Of a stretch of 64,000 bases of DNA, positions 26,812-35,705 are shown in pieces. The notes below the pieces were generated by a model that saw only the letters and a list, made by a program, of their open reading frames with translations, searched no databases and was not told where the DNA came from. The stretch's first letter is position 1; each line of letters opens with the position of its first letter. A program made the position numbers and the translations under genes. Origin of the DNA: Microcoleus sp. FACHB-68 (lineage in GTDB: Bacteria > Cyanobacteriota > Cyanobacteriia > Cyanobacteriales > Oscillatoriaceae); assembly GCF_014695715.1 (NCBI RefSeq), contig NZ_JACJOT010000003.1:62001-126000 (forward strand), written 5' to 3'.

Positions 26812-29034
26812 ATGACCTCAACAACCCCAGCATCAACAAAAGCCGCGCCAGATTTTTGTGAGGGAATTCAGCATTTTGGCGAAGCTTTGCCCGATTTCGA
26901 CACTTACGGGAAAACCCCGGCGATTGCAGAAGGCAAAGGGGCAATTGCAGATCCCAATGATGCAGCCGCCGTCTTCCAAACTTTACTCGCTGCCGACGCC
27001 CTGCGCTATCTGACTCTGCAAGTCACCGGCAGCAAGGCTTCCGGACACCCCGGTGGTTTTGCTAGCCAAGCCGAAGCCTACGCTGCTTTGGTTATGCTGG
27101 GTTACAAAAATATCCTCACGGAAGTTGGACACCACGCCCCAGGCTTTTACAGCGCCATGTTCCTCGATCGCTCACTGGAGGATATGGGCATTGAGACGGT
27201 GCAGCAGTTGCGGGATCGCTTTCGGGAAAAGCACGGTCTTTTAGGTCATTTATCTGGTTACATTCCCGGCATTTTAGCCCCCGCCGGCCCTCTGGGACAA
27301 GGGCAGCACTTTGCAATGGCAGCCGCACTTTTACACCGCGATAAGCTTTTCCCGTTCACGATTGGGGATGGCGGCATGGGTGAACCTTACCCGATGAGCA
27401 GTATGGCGCACTTCAATACCGCTTATCCGAGTGTGACGAATTTCCTGCCGGTGTTGGTGTGGAATGGCTTTTCCCAAGAACATCACAGCATGGTTTCCAC
27501 CAAATCTAATGAAGAGATGATTGCCTACTGGAAAGGCAATGGCTTTAAAGAAGTGATTTTGGTAGATGCCAAGGACTTTGACGATCAAAACCAGCCTGGG
27601 GCTTATGTTGATGGCACAGCGTTCTCGTTTAAGCAGCGCTTGGCATTTACAAAGGCGGTACTCTCAGGGGTTGATAAAGCGGCAAAGTCGGCGCTGGGCG
27701 GCACACTCACGGTATTTATTATCAAGCAATTGAAGGGTGCCGGTGTTCACGCGCTGGGGGCAAAATCTCACAATTTGTATGCAAAAGATACCCTTGACGC
27801 ACCTCACATGATCACGGCGTTAAAACAACGCGCCCTTTCGCCGGAAGCATGGGCATTAGTGCGAACCAATGCGGAACGTGCGGGGGGTGGGCCGGCTGCT
27901 AAGACAGTTGTCACAGAATTTGAGTTGCCGGTGGCTGAGTTGGGTGAGTTGCCTTTGGAAGAGTATGCAGTTGGCGGTGCTCCGCAGGTTTCCACGACGG
28001 CGATGGGGCGTTTGGTGGGAAAAGTGGGACAAAGCGATCGCAACTTCTTGGTTACCAATGCAGATGGAAATGAAGCGTCTGGGATTGCCAATATTAACCA
28101 AGCATTGAAGATTATTCACCCAACTTCTGACGATCTCTATAATCAGGCACCGCAAGGGCAAGTTTACGAACCGTTGAGTGAAGATGCCTGCGCCGGCTTG
28201 GCGGTGGGATTATGTTTGATGGGTGCTCGTTCTCTGTGGTGCTCTTACGAGTCGTTTGCAATCAATGGTTTACCGATTTGGCAGACGGTAACGCAAGCAA
28301 TGGCAGAATTACGCCGTGCAACACCTTCAACGGTGACGCTGTTTACTGCCGGCGCATTGGAACAAGGGCGCAACGGCTGGACTCACCAACGTCCGGAAAT
28401 TGAGGCTTATTTTGCTTCAATGATGCGAAATGGCAATGTTTTCCCCCTGTTTCCACCCGATGCCAATAGCATTCAAGCTTGCTATGAATGGGCGCTGACG
28501 ACGAGGAATAAGGGCATTGTGATTACTTCGAGTAAGTCACCGCTGCCGATTCACACCACATTTGAGCAAACTCGTCAAGGGTTGCGGGATGGCGCGGTGG
28601 TATTGCAAGAAGTGAAGGGCAGCGAGACTGAGAAAACGGTGGTGTTTGCGGTTATTGGCGACATGACGTTGATGCCGGTGTTTGAAGCGGCTGCTTTCTT
28701 GGAAACGGAAGGTTTAGGTGTGCGGATTGTTTCCATTATCAATCCTCGCCGGCTCTACCGGCCTCATGATGTTGCGTGGGATACTTGTTCACAAGCCGAT
28801 GATGGTTTCTTAGATGATGCCGGATTTGAGCGTTTGTTTGGTGGCGGTGCGTTAATTGGTGTAACGGGTGGCGCGGCTGCCATGCTGGAACCGATTATGT
28901 TGCGGAGTAATAGCAAGCGCGATACGTTTGCCTGGAAGCGCGGGGAAACGACTGCAAGTGCGGGAGAGTTAATGGCGTTTAATGGGTTAACTGCGGAAGC
29001 ATTAACAAAGCGTGCAATTGAGTTAGTTCATTAG
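26812..29034 (+). CDS. TPP-dependent enzyme of the phosphoketolase/transketolase superfamily
   Basis: The 740-residue protein has the N-terminal TPP pyrophosphate domain (SGHPGGFASQAEAYAAL; GHHAPGFYSAMFLDRS; FPFTIGDGGMGEP) and a central pyrimidine domain. The segment GRNGWTHQRPEIEAYF, then VFPLFPPDANSIQACYEWAL, resembles the NGFSHQDP and LPPDANT motifs of phosphoketolases more than transketolase. It would split a ketose phosphate or move a two-carbon unit. Compared with standard Xfp enzymes (about 800 residues) it is shorter and diverged, and the expected GPGHG motif is replaced by GHHAPG. Synechocystis has a second, divergent phosphoketolase candidate that I think is of this type, but I cannot verify it here. 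A strong terminator follows at 29053. Confidence 0.8.
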   Translation: MTSTTPASTKAAPDFCEGIQHFGEALPDFDTYGKTPAIAEGKGAIADPNDAAAVFQTLLAADALRYLTLQVTGSKASGHPGGFASQAEAYAALVMLGYKNILTEVGHHAPGFYSAMFLDRSLEDMGIETVQQLRDRFREKHGLLGHLSGYIPGILAPAGPLGQGQHFAMAAALLHRDKLFPFTIGDGGMGEPYPMSSMAHFNTAYPSVTNFLPVLVWNGFSQEHHSMVSTKSNEEMIAYWKGNGFKEVILVDAKDFDDQNQPGAYVDGTAFSFKQRLAFTKAVLSGVDKAAKSALGGTLTVFIIKQLKGAGVHALGAKSHNLYAKDTLDAPHMITALKQRALSPEAWALVRTNAERAGGGPAAKTVVTEFELPVAELGELPLEEYAVGGAPQVSTTAMGRLVGKVGQSDRNFLVTNADGNEASGIANINQALKIIHPTSDDLYNQAPQGQVYEPLSEDACAGLAVGLCLMGARSLWCSYESFAINGLPIWQTVTQAMAELRRATPSTVTLFTAGALEQGRNGWTHQRPEIEAYFASMMRNGNVFPLFPPDANSIQACYEWALTTRNKGIVITSSKSPLPIHTTFEQTRQGLRDGAVVLQEVKGSETEKTVVFAVIGDMTLMPVFEAAAFLETEGLGVRIVSIINPRRLYRPHDVAWDTCSQADDGFLDDAGFERLFGGGALIGVTGGAAAMLEPIMLRSNSKRDTFAWKRGETTASAGELMAFNGLTAEALTKRAIELVH

Positions 29035-29052
29035 ATTGGATGTAATTTGATA

Positions 29053-29091
29053 TTTTGCCTCGGCCTAATTTACACTTAGGTCGGGGCAAAA
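29053..29091 (+). terminator. Terminator after the phosphoketolase-like gene
   Basis: TTTTGCCTCGGCCTAA (29053-29068) pairs with TTAGGTCGGGGCAAAA (29076-29091) over 16 bp, two of them G-U, with a 7-base loop. The A/T ends make it usable in both directions. Confidence 0.85.
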
Positions 29092-29177
29092 ATTAACGGA
29101 CGGATGAAAGAAATGGCAGAAGAGAGGAATGGTTAGAAGTTCAGTTTATTCCCAAATTCCTCCAAATTTTCAACGTC

Positions 29178-29777
29178 ATGAACCCGCACTTATCAGAAAA
29201 AGTTCTGCCCCTTAAAGAACAGCGATTTCTACTTCCTGGCTATCAGACTTGGGAACAATTTGAAGCGATCAAAGCTCTAATGCCAGAAGTGCCGACTTTG
29301 CGAATCTCTTATCTTGATGGATCGGTAGAATTTATTACAAACAGCTCAGACCATGAAACAATAAAAACAAATTTATGTTCTTTACTCGAAACTTATCTTT
29401 TTAATAAAGGACTGAGCTTTATTCATAAAAGCTGCATTAATGTACGAGAAAAAGATAAAAGTGTTTCCTTTGAAATCGAAGAATCTTATAATATTGGAAA
29501 AAAGAAAGAACTACCTGATATTGCAATAGAAGTTGTCATGCTCAGGAGCGACATAGATAAGTTAGAAAAGTATAAGCGGTTTAACATCATAGAAGTCTGG
29601 TTTTGGGAAGATAACCAGCTTTCCCTGTATCGCCGGCAGGATGAGAAGTATGAACAAATTTCTCGCAGTGAATTTTTACCAGAGTTAGAGATAGACTTGC
29701 TAGCGCGTTGCGTAGGGATGCCTTCAAGGCTTGAGGCGAGAACAGAATTTTTGCAGGAAATCCGCCGGCAGCGATAG
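29178..29777 (+). CDS. Uma2 family (DUF820) PD-(D/E)XK nuclease-like protein
   Basis: The 199-residue protein has the Uma2 pattern: YQTWEQFEAIKALM near residues 22-35, RISYLDGSVEFITNSSDHE, KKKELPDIAIEVV with the metal-binding Asp and Glu, and KLEKYKRFNIIEVWFWED. Uma2 proteins are present in dozens of copies in filamentous cyanobacteria and are related to restriction-type nucleases, but their biological target is unknown. The catalytic acidic residues and Lys appear present. It is flanked by unrelated genes and by spacers with no visible partner. Confidence 0.88.
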   Translation: MNPHLSEKVLPLKEQRFLLPGYQTWEQFEAIKALMPEVPTLRISYLDGSVEFITNSSDHETIKTNLCSLLETYLFNKGLSFIHKSCINVREKDKSVSFEIEESYNIGKKKELPDIAIEVVMLRSDIDKLEKYKRFNIIEVWFWEDNQLSLYRRQDEKYEQISRSEFLPELEIDLLARCVGMPSRLEARTEFLQEIRRQR

Positions 29778-30000
29778 AGGAAGCGCCGCAGCCATCAAAA
29801 GATTATCGGCACACTTGCCGGCATAGAGAATGAGTCGGCTAAACTAGAAGTAATCATCTACCCCTGCCGGGATGAGCGCTGACAAGGGCTAAATATATTA
29901 AAGTGAACAGAAGGCTAACGCCAGACAACACCGGCATTCAAAAAGCGCGAAAAAGCAGGAAGCATCTCAGCTAGTAATTTTATCAAAGGAAAACTCGCCT

Positions 30001-30648
30001 GTGAGACCTGACTTGCAAGGATTGGAAATTTCCAAAGGAGAACTGAAGCGCCTGTGTGGAGTCGGATCTAGTCAGGTTTTAAGACCCCCGACTGCTGCTA
30101 AGTTTTTATCAGAAATTTCTCAAAGTTTGTTAATCAGCCTATTAATGGGAATTAGTGGAATTTTCTTAAATTACATATTTCCAGAGCATCTTATTTCACT
30201 GGTATTTATATATTTTTCAGCAACAACTGGACTAATAATTAGTGACATCCAAAAGTTCAAGTTTAGTAATAAAAATAAAAATTTGATTCATTTGTTTGAC
30301 GACGTTGAGCGGTATAATGATGTCATTAGAGCAATTGACATCAACGATCAAATCGAAGCAGCCGGCAATCCAGAAGTCTATTTAAAAGATAGAGAGAATG
30401 TAATCGCAGCACTAGAATTAACGCGAGAAGATTTAGTGCGAGCATTGCGAACCGAACGGATTCTCAGGCAACACAAACATTTTATTTCTCGCAATCCTGA
30501 ACTTTTTGCCAATAACTTAACCGCTTTAGCAGCCTTGCAAGTCAGTGACAAAGCAAGTGAACACGGACGACTACTGAATGAAGCCTTGCAAATTGCAGTC
30601 AGCGCTCAAGCTGAAATGAGAAAATTACAAGATCGACGGATCAGCTAA
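30001..30648 (+). CDS. Membrane-anchored coiled-coil hypothetical protein
   Basis: The 215-residue protein starts with GTG, with AAAGGAAAA 9-15 bases upstream. Two hydrophobic segments (residues ~42-62 and ~65-83) form a short membrane hairpin. The rest, about 100-215, is a soluble helical region rich in charged residues (VERYNDVIRAIDINDQI, LELTREDLVRALRTERILRQH, AEMRKLQDRR). I do not recognise a family. Similar two-helix-plus-coiled-coil proteins occur in cyanobacteria as uncharacterised proteins. It is followed by a repeat-filled spacer. Confidence 0.7.
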   Translation: MRPDLQGLEISKGELKRLCGVGSSQVLRPPTAAKFLSEISQSLLISLLMGISGIFLNYIFPEHLISLVFIYFSATTGLIISDIQKFKFSNKNKNLIHLFDDVERYNDVIRAIDINDQIEAAGNPEVYLKDRENVIAALELTREDLVRALRTERILRQHKHFISRNPELFANNLTALAALQVSDKASEHGRLLNEALQIAVSAQAEMRKLQDRRIS

Positions 30649-30718
30649 AGAAGCCGGTCTATCCGACTATTGCAAAAATATCGAATTAGCAATTGATCTT
30701 GAACCCCAACCCTTAAAC

Positions 30719-30830
30719 CATCTGTGTTTATCTGTGTGCATCTGTGGTTAAAAAATCCAACTCCCTCAAATCCCTAACACCAACCATCAACCCATCTGCG
30801 TGCATCTGCGTGCATCTGCGGTTAAAAAAT
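30719..30830. repeat. Two CATCTG(C/T)G repeat copies upstream of the kinase-like gene
   Basis: Copy 1 (30719-30756) uses CATCTGTG units, copy 2 (30792-30830) CATCTGCG units at 10-base spacing; both end (G)GTTAAAAAAT. The remainder of the spacer 30649-30979 shows no gene. The reading frame of the downstream gene is open through copy 2, which creates a false upstream start. Confidence 0.85.
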
Positions 30831-30979
30831 CTAAAACCTATCATAAGAAGACTGAATTAAACCGGCTAGCCGGCATCACAAGCAATCAAGTCCCAACAAA
30901 TTTTAAATTAATTACAGCAAATTTCTCTCAGTATTCAATCAGAAATGAGAAAATTGCAAAGCCAGCATTCAAACAACAA

Positions 30980-32323
30980 ATGACCAGCAAACCCAAAATA
31001 ATTGTCCTCGATGACGACCCCACCGGCTCGCAAACCGTCCACGGTTGTCTCCTACTCACTCGCTGGGATACAGACACCCTGAAGCTGGGGTTACGTGACG
31101 ACTCCCCCATTTTCTTCGTGCTCACTAACACCAGAGCACTCACCCCAGAACAAGCCACCGCAGTCACCCGCGAAGTCTGCCAGAATTTGAAAGCCGCGAT
31201 CGCAGCAGAAAATATCCAAGATTTTCTCGTTGTTAGCCGTTCCGATTCTACGATGCGGGGACATTATCCCGTAGAAACCGATGCGATCGCGGAAGAACTT
31301 GGCCCTTTTGACGCCCATTTCCTCGTTCCTGCCTTCTTTGAGGGGGGGAGAATTACCCGCGACAGCGTCCATTATTTAATCGTCGATGGCGTTGAAACGC
31401 CGGTGCATGAAACCGAATTTGCCCGTGACTCTGTCTTTGGCTACCGGCACAGCTACTTACCCGATTATGTGGAAGAAAAAACCAAAGGACGCATTTCTGC
31501 CGGCAATGTTGAGCGATTTTTGCTGGAAGAAATTCGCGCCGGCAGCCTCGAACGTCTAATGAATTTAACCGGCAACACTTGCTGCGCCGTCGATGGCGAA
31601 ACCCAAACCGATCTAGATAAATTCGCAGCAGATATTCTTACAGCAGCCGGTGAGGGGAAACGCTTTTTGTTTCGCAGCGCCGCCAGCATTTTAACATCCC
31701 TTGCCCATCTGGGACCCCAGCCGGTTGCCGCAGAAGACATGGCGCAATACGTGCGAGAAGGCAAACCCGGTGCAGTGATCGTCGGCTCTCATGTCAAAAA
31801 AACCACCCAGCAACTCGAAAGCCTCCTGCAAGCGGAAAATGTCGCCGGTATAGAGGTCGATATCATTACTTTACTTGATAACCACCCTGTCGGTTCTGCC
31901 GCCGATCCCAGCGAATTGCGTGCCTTTTTGCTACACCAAACCCTGCAAAAAATTCAGCAAGCGCACAATGCCGGTCAAACCCCAGTGATTTACACCAGCA
32001 GGAAAGAACTCACATTTGACACCCCTCAAACTCGCCTGAAATTTGGTGCGGATGTTTCCGCATTGCTGATGGATATTGTGCGGGGGTTGCCGGTAGATAT
32101 CGGGTTTCTGATTAGTAAAGGAGGCATCACTTCCAACGACGTTTTAAGCACCGGCTTAGCCCTAACTTCAGCACGACTCCTCGGCCAAATTTTACCTGGC
32201 TGTTCAATGGTACGCACCCCCGCCGATCACCCCCAATTTCCTAACCTGCCGGTGGTGCTATTTCCTGGCAACGTTGGGGATGCCGATGCTTTAGCCACCA
32301 CTTACCGCCGGCTTAGCAAATAG
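30980..32323 (+). CDS. Four-carbon acid sugar kinase family protein (DUF1537, OtnK-like)
   Basis: I start at the ATG 30980 (447 residues), right before IIVLDDDPTGSQTVHG, the conserved N-terminal motif of this family. The frame is open upstream to 30800, but those 60 codons are translated repeat sequence. Other conserved parts are SRSDSTMRGHYPVE (about residues 85-98), SHVKKTTQQL, and the ATP-site region FLISKGGITSNDVL (~380-393). The family phosphorylates 3-oxo or four-carbon sugar acids such as erythronate or threonate. No partner aldolase or dehydrogenase gene is adjacent, so the substrate cannot be inferred from context. Confidence 0.85.
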   Translation: MTSKPKIIVLDDDPTGSQTVHGCLLLTRWDTDTLKLGLRDDSPIFFVLTNTRALTPEQATAVTREVCQNLKAAIAAENIQDFLVVSRSDSTMRGHYPVETDAIAEELGPFDAHFLVPAFFEGGRITRDSVHYLIVDGVETPVHETEFARDSVFGYRHSYLPDYVEEKTKGRISAGNVERFLLEEIRAGSLERLMNLTGNTCCAVDGETQTDLDKFAADILTAAGEGKRFLFRSAASILTSLAHLGPQPVAAEDMAQYVREGKPGAVIVGSHVKKTTQQLESLLQAENVAGIEVDIITLLDNHPVGSAADPSELRAFLLHQTLQKIQQAHNAGQTPVIYTSRKELTFDTPQTRLKFGADVSALLMDIVRGLPVDIGFLISKGGITSNDVLSTGLALTSARLLGQILPGCSMVRTPADHPQFPNLPVVLFPGNVGDADALATTYRRLSK

Positions 32324-32367
32324 AAGCATTTCCCTCTCGTTTAGGCATCTCGCCCACCCCATGATCA

Positions 32368-32389
32368 GGGCGCACCGGCGCGTGCGCCC
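32368..32389 (+). terminator. GC-rich hairpin after the sugar-acid kinase-like gene
   Basis: GGGCGCAC (32368-32375) and GTGCGCCC (32382-32389) form a perfect 8-bp stem with a 6-base loop, 45 bp after the stop codon. It lacks a T run, so termination strength is uncertain. Confidence 0.55.
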
Positions 32390-32440
32390 AAATCTAGATA
32401 GTTTCGCACTTTTAGACTCTTCTAACCGGCAAATACTATT

Positions 32441-33031
32441 ATGAGAAATCTCTCCATCTCAAACATTATGAGTCTAAAAACTTTAACGATATTTGCCCTC
32501 TCATTACCCTTAATTTTAACTGCCTCAGTTGATGCTCAGAATTCCAACCATCTTCAACAGTTAATCAGTACGAACAAGTGTATGAGATGCCGCTTAAAAG
32601 AGGCCAACTTAAAAGGCATGAATTTAAGTGGAGCGCAGCTGACAGAAGCGTTTTTAATTGGCGCAAATTTGAATGGTGTTAACTTAAAAGGTGCCGATCT
32701 CAGAGGTGCTAATTTAAAAGACGCCAACCTGAGTAATGCCGATCTCAGAGGCGCAAATATGGATGATGCTAACCTAACCGGCGCTAACTTGATTAATGCC
32801 AACTTAAGTGAGGCTAAACTAAGGACAAGAGGCTTAACCGAAGTCAATATGGAAGGAGCCGATCTCACAGGAGCCGACTTAAGAGGTGCAATCTTATTTC
32901 GAGTCAACTTAAGAGGTGCCAACCTATCGCAAAGTAACCTAGGAAATGCTTACATCAGAGAAAGTGACTTCAAAGGAGCTGCTTTTTGTGGGACAATTCT
33001 ACCCAATAGAAGAAACATAGGCCGGTGTTAA
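32441..33031 (+). CDS. Exported pentapeptide-repeat protein
   Basis: The 196-residue protein has a signal peptide (hydrophobic stretch near 13-30, cleavage probably after VDA at 32) followed by a Cys pair (KCMRCRLKEAN). About 23 pentapeptide units A(D/N)LxG follow through residue ~185, enough for a right-handed square beta-helix of five to six coils. A second ATG at 32468 would remove nine residues and give a more ordinary signal peptide. The C-terminus has two more cysteines. Pentapeptide proteins of cyanobacteria are frequently lumenal or periplasmic with unknown roles. Confidence 0.88.
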   Translation: MRNLSISNIMSLKTLTIFALSLPLILTASVDAQNSNHLQQLISTNKCMRCRLKEANLKGMNLSGAQLTEAFLIGANLNGVNLKGADLRGANLKDANLSNADLRGANMDDANLTGANLINANLSEAKLRTRGLTEVNMEGADLTGADLRGAILFRVNLRGANLSQSNLGNAYIRESDFKGAAFCGTILPNRRNIGRC

Positions 33032-33041
33032 AATAAACCAG

Positions 33042-33149
33042 TGCCGGCACCTAAATCAACCGCTGATAAATATCTTAAAAACCCACAATTAAACGCGATT
33101 TGTCTATCAACCTGATCAGCGTTTATCATCTGCTTATTAGGTGCCGGCA
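33042..33149. repeat. Inverted repeat enclosing an 82-base loop
   Basis: TGCCGGCACCTAA (33042-33054) is the exact complement of TTAGGTGCCGGCA (33137-33149). Inside it a nested 7-bp pair (TGATAAA 33064-33070 with TTTATCA 33122-33128) extends the fold. It begins 11 bp after the pentapeptide gene stop. Confidence 0.75.
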
Positions 33150-33219
33150 AACCTTCTCAATCATTTAAATATACCTGCATTAATTTCCAGTTAAAAAAAT
33201 ATCATTCTCTCCACAAAAA

Positions 33220-33735
33220 CTATTTTATCGGCATTCCCAAAAACTCCCGAATAGTGTTTATAGTTGCTTGCTTATCTTTCCAATCAGCATTCTTATTTAA
33301 ACTTAAAGGCTGAGCGTGACCCGTCCGCAAAACCAAAACAATCCTTTGATTAATAGCAGCATCACGAGTTCTTAAATCCAGTTCAACATCTATAATATCT
33401 CTCAAAGGAAATTCAATCACCTTTGATTGACGCAAACCCTGTTGTTTAAGCGTAACAATCCCCAGCGTCTTGTCAAAACTGCAACGAACAGATTGACCCG
33501 CATAAAGCCAGATAAAAACACCAACCAAAATAGAAAAAATAGGCAGCAAAGGATACCAAAATAAGTAAAAAATCCAAGTATTCGTCACGGCAAGAGCAAT
33601 GAGTAGAAAAGGAATCAAAATAACACAAAAGCCGGCAATGAACCAAAGCCCTAAAGGGCGGTGCCGGAGAATCAGTTTAGTGGGTGTTTTTTCCAAAATT
33701 TCCACAAGCACACCTGAAGACAAAAAATTAACCAT
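33220..33735 (-). CDS. Two-helix membrane protein with PH-like domain, unknown function
   Basis: I prefer the ATG at 33735 (171 residues). The frame is open to 33879, but that would overlap the divergent minC gene and add residues with no family-like character. After ~25 residues two membrane helices appear (GLWFIAGFCVILIPFLLIA and FYLFWYPLLPIFSILVGVF), then a soluble domain (VRCSFDKTLGIVTLKQQGL ... DVELDLRTRDAAINQRIVLVL) whose strand pattern looks like a bacterial PH/YdbT-like fold. Function unknown. It is divergent from minC with about 110 bp between the starts. Confidence 0.7.
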   Translation of the reverse strand: MVNFLSSGVLVEILEKTPTKLILRHRPLGLWFIAGFCVILIPFLLIALAVTNTWIFYLFWYPLLPIFSILVGVFIWLYAGQSVRCSFDKTLGIVTLKQQGLRQSKVIEFPLRDIIDVELDLRTRDAAINQRIVLVLRTGHAQPLSLNKNADWKDKQATINTIREFLGMPIK

Positions 33736-33845
33736 TTTTGGGTTAATATAACCGAGAATTGGCTGCAAGTTCCAACCGAAAAGCTTAGAAATAAATGGCT
33801 CGCACGCAGGGGGGCCGCAACTTCCAATCTCAACCCTAAAATCGT

Positions 33846-34649
33846 ATGACTTCCGACTCATCTCCCACCACCGTCCCAACTGTTCCAGAAATCCCCCGCG
33901 AAATCAGTCGCCATCAGCAAGTCCGGTTTAAAAGTAAAGATGGACGGCTCCTAATACTCTTGCCGCCTGAAAGCGAAAACACCGGCACCCAAACACCGGC
34001 AAGCAACTGGCAAGAAATCTGGCAGCAAATGAAGGTGAGGCTCAATGCCGGCGAACGCTTTTGGCAGCCCAACACCGAAGTCCACCTGATCGCCGGCGAT
34101 CGGCTGCTGGATGTGCGCCAGCTGCAAGCCCTCGCAGACGCCCTCAGTGAAGTGCAACTGCAACTGACTCGTGTTCACACCAGCCGCCGCCAAACTGCCG
34201 TAGCAGCCGCAACCGCCGGCTACTCGGTCGAACAAATTTCCTCCCAAACCCCCCTGCAGCCTACCCCCGAAGCGCCGGCTCAAGCATTTGCCGATCCCCT
34301 CTATTTAGAAACCACCGTCCGTTCAGGCGTAGAAATTCGCCATCCCGGCACCGTCATCGTTATGGGAGACGTGAATCCAGGGGGAGCAATTGTGGCAGAA
34401 GGGGATATCTTGATCTGGGGACGGCTGCGCGGAGTCGCTCATGCCGGTGCCGGTGGTAAAGCCCAGTGCGCGATCATGGCGCTGCAAATGGAACCCACCC
34501 AAATTCGCATTGCCGACTTTGTTGCCAGAGCACCAGAAAAACCGCCGGCACAATATTATCCAGAAGTCGCTTATGTAACGCCCCAAGGAATTCGCATCAC
34601 CAGGGCAGCGGATTTTTCTAGAACCCAGCTCATATCACCCTCAAGCTGA
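33846..34649 (+). CDS. minC: Septum site-determining protein MinC
   Basis: The 267-residue protein has a MinC N-terminal domain (about 28-125: RFKSKDGRLLILLPP ... LNAGERFWQ ... LLDVRQLQALADAL), a Pro/Gln-rich linker and the C-terminal beta-helix domain (residues ~160-262). The latter carries VRSGVEIRHPGTVIVMGDVN and GEGDILIWG-type motifs (AEGDILIWGRLRG, HAGAGG). MinC blocks FtsZ polymerisation away from midcell. minD follows at 186 bp and minE further on. Confidence 0.93.
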   Translation: MTSDSSPTTVPTVPEIPREISRHQQVRFKSKDGRLLILLPPESENTGTQTPASNWQEIWQQMKVRLNAGERFWQPNTEVHLIAGDRLLDVRQLQALADALSEVQLQLTRVHTSRRQTAVAAATAGYSVEQISSQTPLQPTPEAPAQAFADPLYLETTVRSGVEIRHPGTVIVMGDVNPGGAIVAEGDILIWGRLRGVAHAGAGGKAQCAIMALQMEPTQIRIADFVARAPEKPPAQYYPEVAYVTPQGIRITRAADFSRTQLISPSS

Positions 34650-34706
34650 GCGTGCCGATGTGTTCCCCTCAATCCTTCCCTGTGCTACATTTAAACCGCT
34701 AAGCGC

Positions 34707-34730
34707 AAATTAATAGGGTTCTATTAATTT
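34707..34730. terminator. Hairpin in the minC-minD spacer
   Basis: AAATTAATAG (34707-34716) and CTATTAATTT (34721-34730) form a perfect 10-bp stem with a GGTT loop. The T-rich end could attenuate read-through from minC into minD, or act on RNA stability. Confidence 0.5.
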
Positions 34731-34835
34731 TGCCCAACGCACAAATATCAGAAAATAAATTTCAGGGAGCGCTCTGGTTTCAGTTAAGGCCAAATCTCGG
34801 TTCACCGGCAGTCTGTTCGTGAGTTTTACCATTTC

Positions 34836-35642
34836 ATGAGTCGCATTATTGTCATTACGTCTGGTAAAGGAGGGGTGGGCAAAACCACCTGTACAGCTAA
34901 TCTGGGAATGGCCCTGGCTAAATTGGGTCGCCAGGTGGCGCTCGTTGATGCCGATTTTGGTTTGAGAAATCTAGACTTGCTTCTAGGTTTGGAAAACCGC
35001 ATCGTCTACACTGCCGTGGAAGTTCTCGCAGGAGAGTGCCGGCTTGAGCAAGCGCTGGTAAAAGATAAACGGCAACCCCGACTCGTTCTACTGCCGGCGG
35101 CGCAAAACCGCATGAAAGATGCTGTCGCCCCAGAGCAAATGAAACAACTCATCACTGAGTTAGCCAGTAAATACGATTATGTTTTAGTAGACAGTCCTGC
35201 CGGCATCGAGCAAGGCTTTCAAAATGCTATCTCCGCAGCCAAAGAAGCCCTGATCGTCACCACCCCCGAAATTGCCGCCGTCCGTGACGCCGACCGTGTG
35301 GTGGGCTTGCTAGAAGCCAATGGCGTCAAGCGCATCCACCTGATCGTCAACCGGCTGCGACCGGCAATGGTACAAGCCAATGACATGATGTCAGTGCAAG
35401 ACGTGCAAGAAATTCTCGCCATCCCCTTAATTGGCGTCATCCCGGATGATGAAAAAGTCATTGTTTCCACCAACCGGGGCGAACCGCTCGTCTTATCAGA
35501 ACAATCTTCCACCGCCGGCACCGCAATTGACAACATCGCCAGACGCCTCGAAGGTCAGAAAATAGAATTTCTCGATCTCTCTGGCAATAACGACGGCATC
35601 TTTGCCCGCCTCCGTAAACTGTTTTCAACCAAAATTAGGTAG
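34836..35642 (+). CDS. minD: Septum site-determining ATPase MinD
   Basis: The 268-residue protein is a deviant Walker-type ATPase: KGGVGKTT at residues 11-18, VDADFGLRNLD, VLVDSPAGIEQGF and LIVNR. The C-terminal 10-12 residues (GIFARLRKLFS) form the amphipathic membrane-targeting helix. It recruits MinC to the membrane and is released by MinE. Length and motifs are canonical. The spacing from minC (186 bp, with a hairpin) and to minE (86 bp, with low-complexity repeats) is larger than in compact min operons, but all three read the same way. Confidence 0.96.
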   Translation: MSRIIVITSGKGGVGKTTCTANLGMALAKLGRQVALVDADFGLRNLDLLLGLENRIVYTAVEVLAGECRLEQALVKDKRQPRLVLLPAAQNRMKDAVAPEQMKQLITELASKYDYVLVDSPAGIEQGFQNAISAAKEALIVTTPEIAAVRDADRVVGLLEANGVKRIHLIVNRLRPAMVQANDMMSVQDVQEILAIPLIGVIPDDEKVIVSTNRGEPLVLSEQSSTAGTAIDNIARRLEGQKIEFLDLSGNNDGIFARLRKLFSTKIR

Positions 35643-35705
35643 CGAGTGCTGAGCTTTTGAGTGCTGAGTCCCCTGTTCCCCCTAACCCCAGTCCCCCCTC
35701 TCCCA

